Shown: piece after piece, positions 63,260-64,000 of the stretch | Layout of the letters: every line of letters begins with the position of its first letter | How positions within the stretch are numbered: position 1 is the first letter of the stretch | Source of the DNA: Aureitalea sp. L0-47 | GTDB taxonomy: Bacteria; Bacteroidota; Bacteroidia; Flavobacteriales; Flavobacteriaceae | Assembly (NCBI RefSeq): GCF_026126405.1 | Contig: NZ_JAFMTQ010000013.1 | Coordinates: forward strand, 1 to 64,000 | Direction: 5' to 3' | DNA length: 64,000 bases | The notes under the pieces: model-generated | Seen by the model: only the letters and a program-made list of their open reading frames with translations | Told to the model about the DNA's origin: nothing | Databases searched by the model: none | Position numbers and translations under genes: made by a program

Positions 63260-64000
63260 ATGATCACTTCGGAAAAACCCGCCCACATTCAGCTCAATAC
63301 CATAGAGGAAGCCATTGAAGATATCAAGAAGGGTAAGATAATTATCGTAGTGGATGATGAGAACCGAGAGAATGAAGGTGACTTTATCGCGGCGGCCGAA
63401 ATGGTGACTCCCGAAATGATCAATTTCATGGCACGTCACGGTCGCGGACTCATTTGTGCCCCACTTACCGAAGAGCGCTGCAAGGAACTGGACCTTACCA
63501 TGATGGTGGAAAACAATACAGTGTTGCACCACACTCAGTTTACGGTTTCTGTAGACCTTATCGGACATGGGTGTACAACGGGTATTTCCGTTCACGATCG
63601 GGCCAAAACCATGAAGGCCCTCGTTAGTGAAGACACCAAACCCAGTGACCTGGGTCGTCCGGGACATATTTTCCCACTACGTGCTAAAAAAGGCGGCGTA
63701 CTGAGAAGAACCGGGCATACGGAAGCTGCTATTGACTTCGCACGACTGGCTGGTTTAAATCCGGCTGGAATTCTCGTAGAGATACTGAACGAAGATGGTA
63801 CTATGGCGAGGTTACCTCAATTGGCCGAAGTTGCTAAGAAATTCGACCTGAAACTGGTTTCCATAGAAGATTTGGTCGCTTATAGGATGGAGCACGATTC
63901 CCTGATTGAAAAAATGGAGGATTTTGCCATTAATACCAAATTTGGAAGCTACCGTTTGCGAGCCTATAAACAAACCACCAACGATCAGGTGCATATCGCA
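63260..64000 (+). CDS. ribBA: Bifunctional RibB/RibA riboflavin synthesis enzyme, 5' part
   Basis: The open frame runs off the right edge; 247 codons are visible. Residues 1 to about 210 are 3,4-dihydroxy-2-butanone-4-phosphate synthase: [13 protein letters not shown] holds the acidic metal ligands, and [11 protein letters not shown] and [15 protein letters not shown] are conserved. From [17 protein letters not shown] the GTP cyclohydrolase II domain starts, so the whole protein should be the fused RibBA. These enzymes make the two riboflavin precursors from ribulose-5-phosphate and GTP. Confidence 0.93.
   Translation, partial: MITSEKPAHIQLNTIEEAIEDIKKGKIIIVVDDENRENEGDFIAAAEMVTPEMINFMARHGRGLICAPLTEERCKELDLTMMVENNTVLHHTQFTVSVDLIGHGCTTGISVHDRAKTMKALVSEDTKPSDLGRPGHIFPLRAKKGGVLRRTGHTEAAIDFARLAGLNPAGILVEILNEDGTMARLPQLAEVAKKFDLKLVSIEDLVAYRMEHDSLIEKMEDFAINTKFGSYRLRAYKQTTNDQVHIA

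Overview
The window looks like chromosomal DNA of a Bacteroidota bacterium, most likely a marine Flavobacteriaceae. Signs are the recurrent -7 promoter element TAnnTTTG just ahead of start codons, the near absence of Shine-Dalgarno sequences, a type IX secretion sorting domain, lipoprotein glycoside hydrolases with a GH65 phosphorylase and an SLC45-like sugar importer, and many tightly packed or overlapping genes. There are no tRNA or rRNA genes, CRISPR arrays, transposases or phage genes; most of the content is housekeeping or sugar metabolism.

Layout. 1-1648: one secreted protein of unknown function inside repeat-rich, largely non-coding DNA, bracketed by a 64-bp direct repeat. 1649-6280: a translesion-type polymerase pair (short DnaE plus DinB) with a double palindrome ahead of the first gene and a structured repeat element between them. 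6435-9927: serine deaminase, an NTF2-like secreted protein, panB and an RluA-type pseudouridine synthase. 9924-12389: a four-gene signalling module (small soluble protein, seven-helix membrane protein, histidine kinase, NarL-type regulator). 12547-18693: a membrane-anchored patatin, then 5-oxoprolinase pxpABC with an aberrant NRAMP-like transporter. 18775-28035: M16 peptidase, a GCS2-CBS fusion with an aspartoacylase-like hydrolase, a T9SS-sorted thioredoxin, a DUF559 gene between repeats, and comM. 28259-30803: a second, paralogous copy of the four-gene signalling module.

30891-44289 is a carbohydrate block on the minus strand: pfkA-gap-BadF-type kinase-pgi forms a glycolytic operon, and LacI regulator, SLC45-like importer, beta-phosphoglucomutase, GH65 phosphorylase and two GH13 lipoproteins form an alpha-glucan (maltose or trehalose type) operon. 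A shared 15-bp motif plus an adjoining 12-bp motif occur only upstream of pfkA and upstream of lacI, suggesting one regulator joins the two operons. The 44290-44823 gap carries two promoter-to-terminator units on the plus strand that look like small RNAs, one of which could encode a 36-residue peptide.

44824-53912 (minus) holds a CocE-type hydrolase, dsbD, tilS, pabB, an FMN reductase, lpdA and an Lrp regulator. 54070-64000 (plus) holds a trans-sulfuration enzyme, nhaC, tpx, dgkA, ftsK, lolA, an LptF/G-type permease and the 5' part of ribBA, which runs off the window.

The most notable item is the duplicated module of small protein, seven-helix membrane protein, kinase and regulator. I recognise the kinases and regulators, but not the small-protein or membrane-protein families, and two same-order copies in one window argue that it is a real signalling system.
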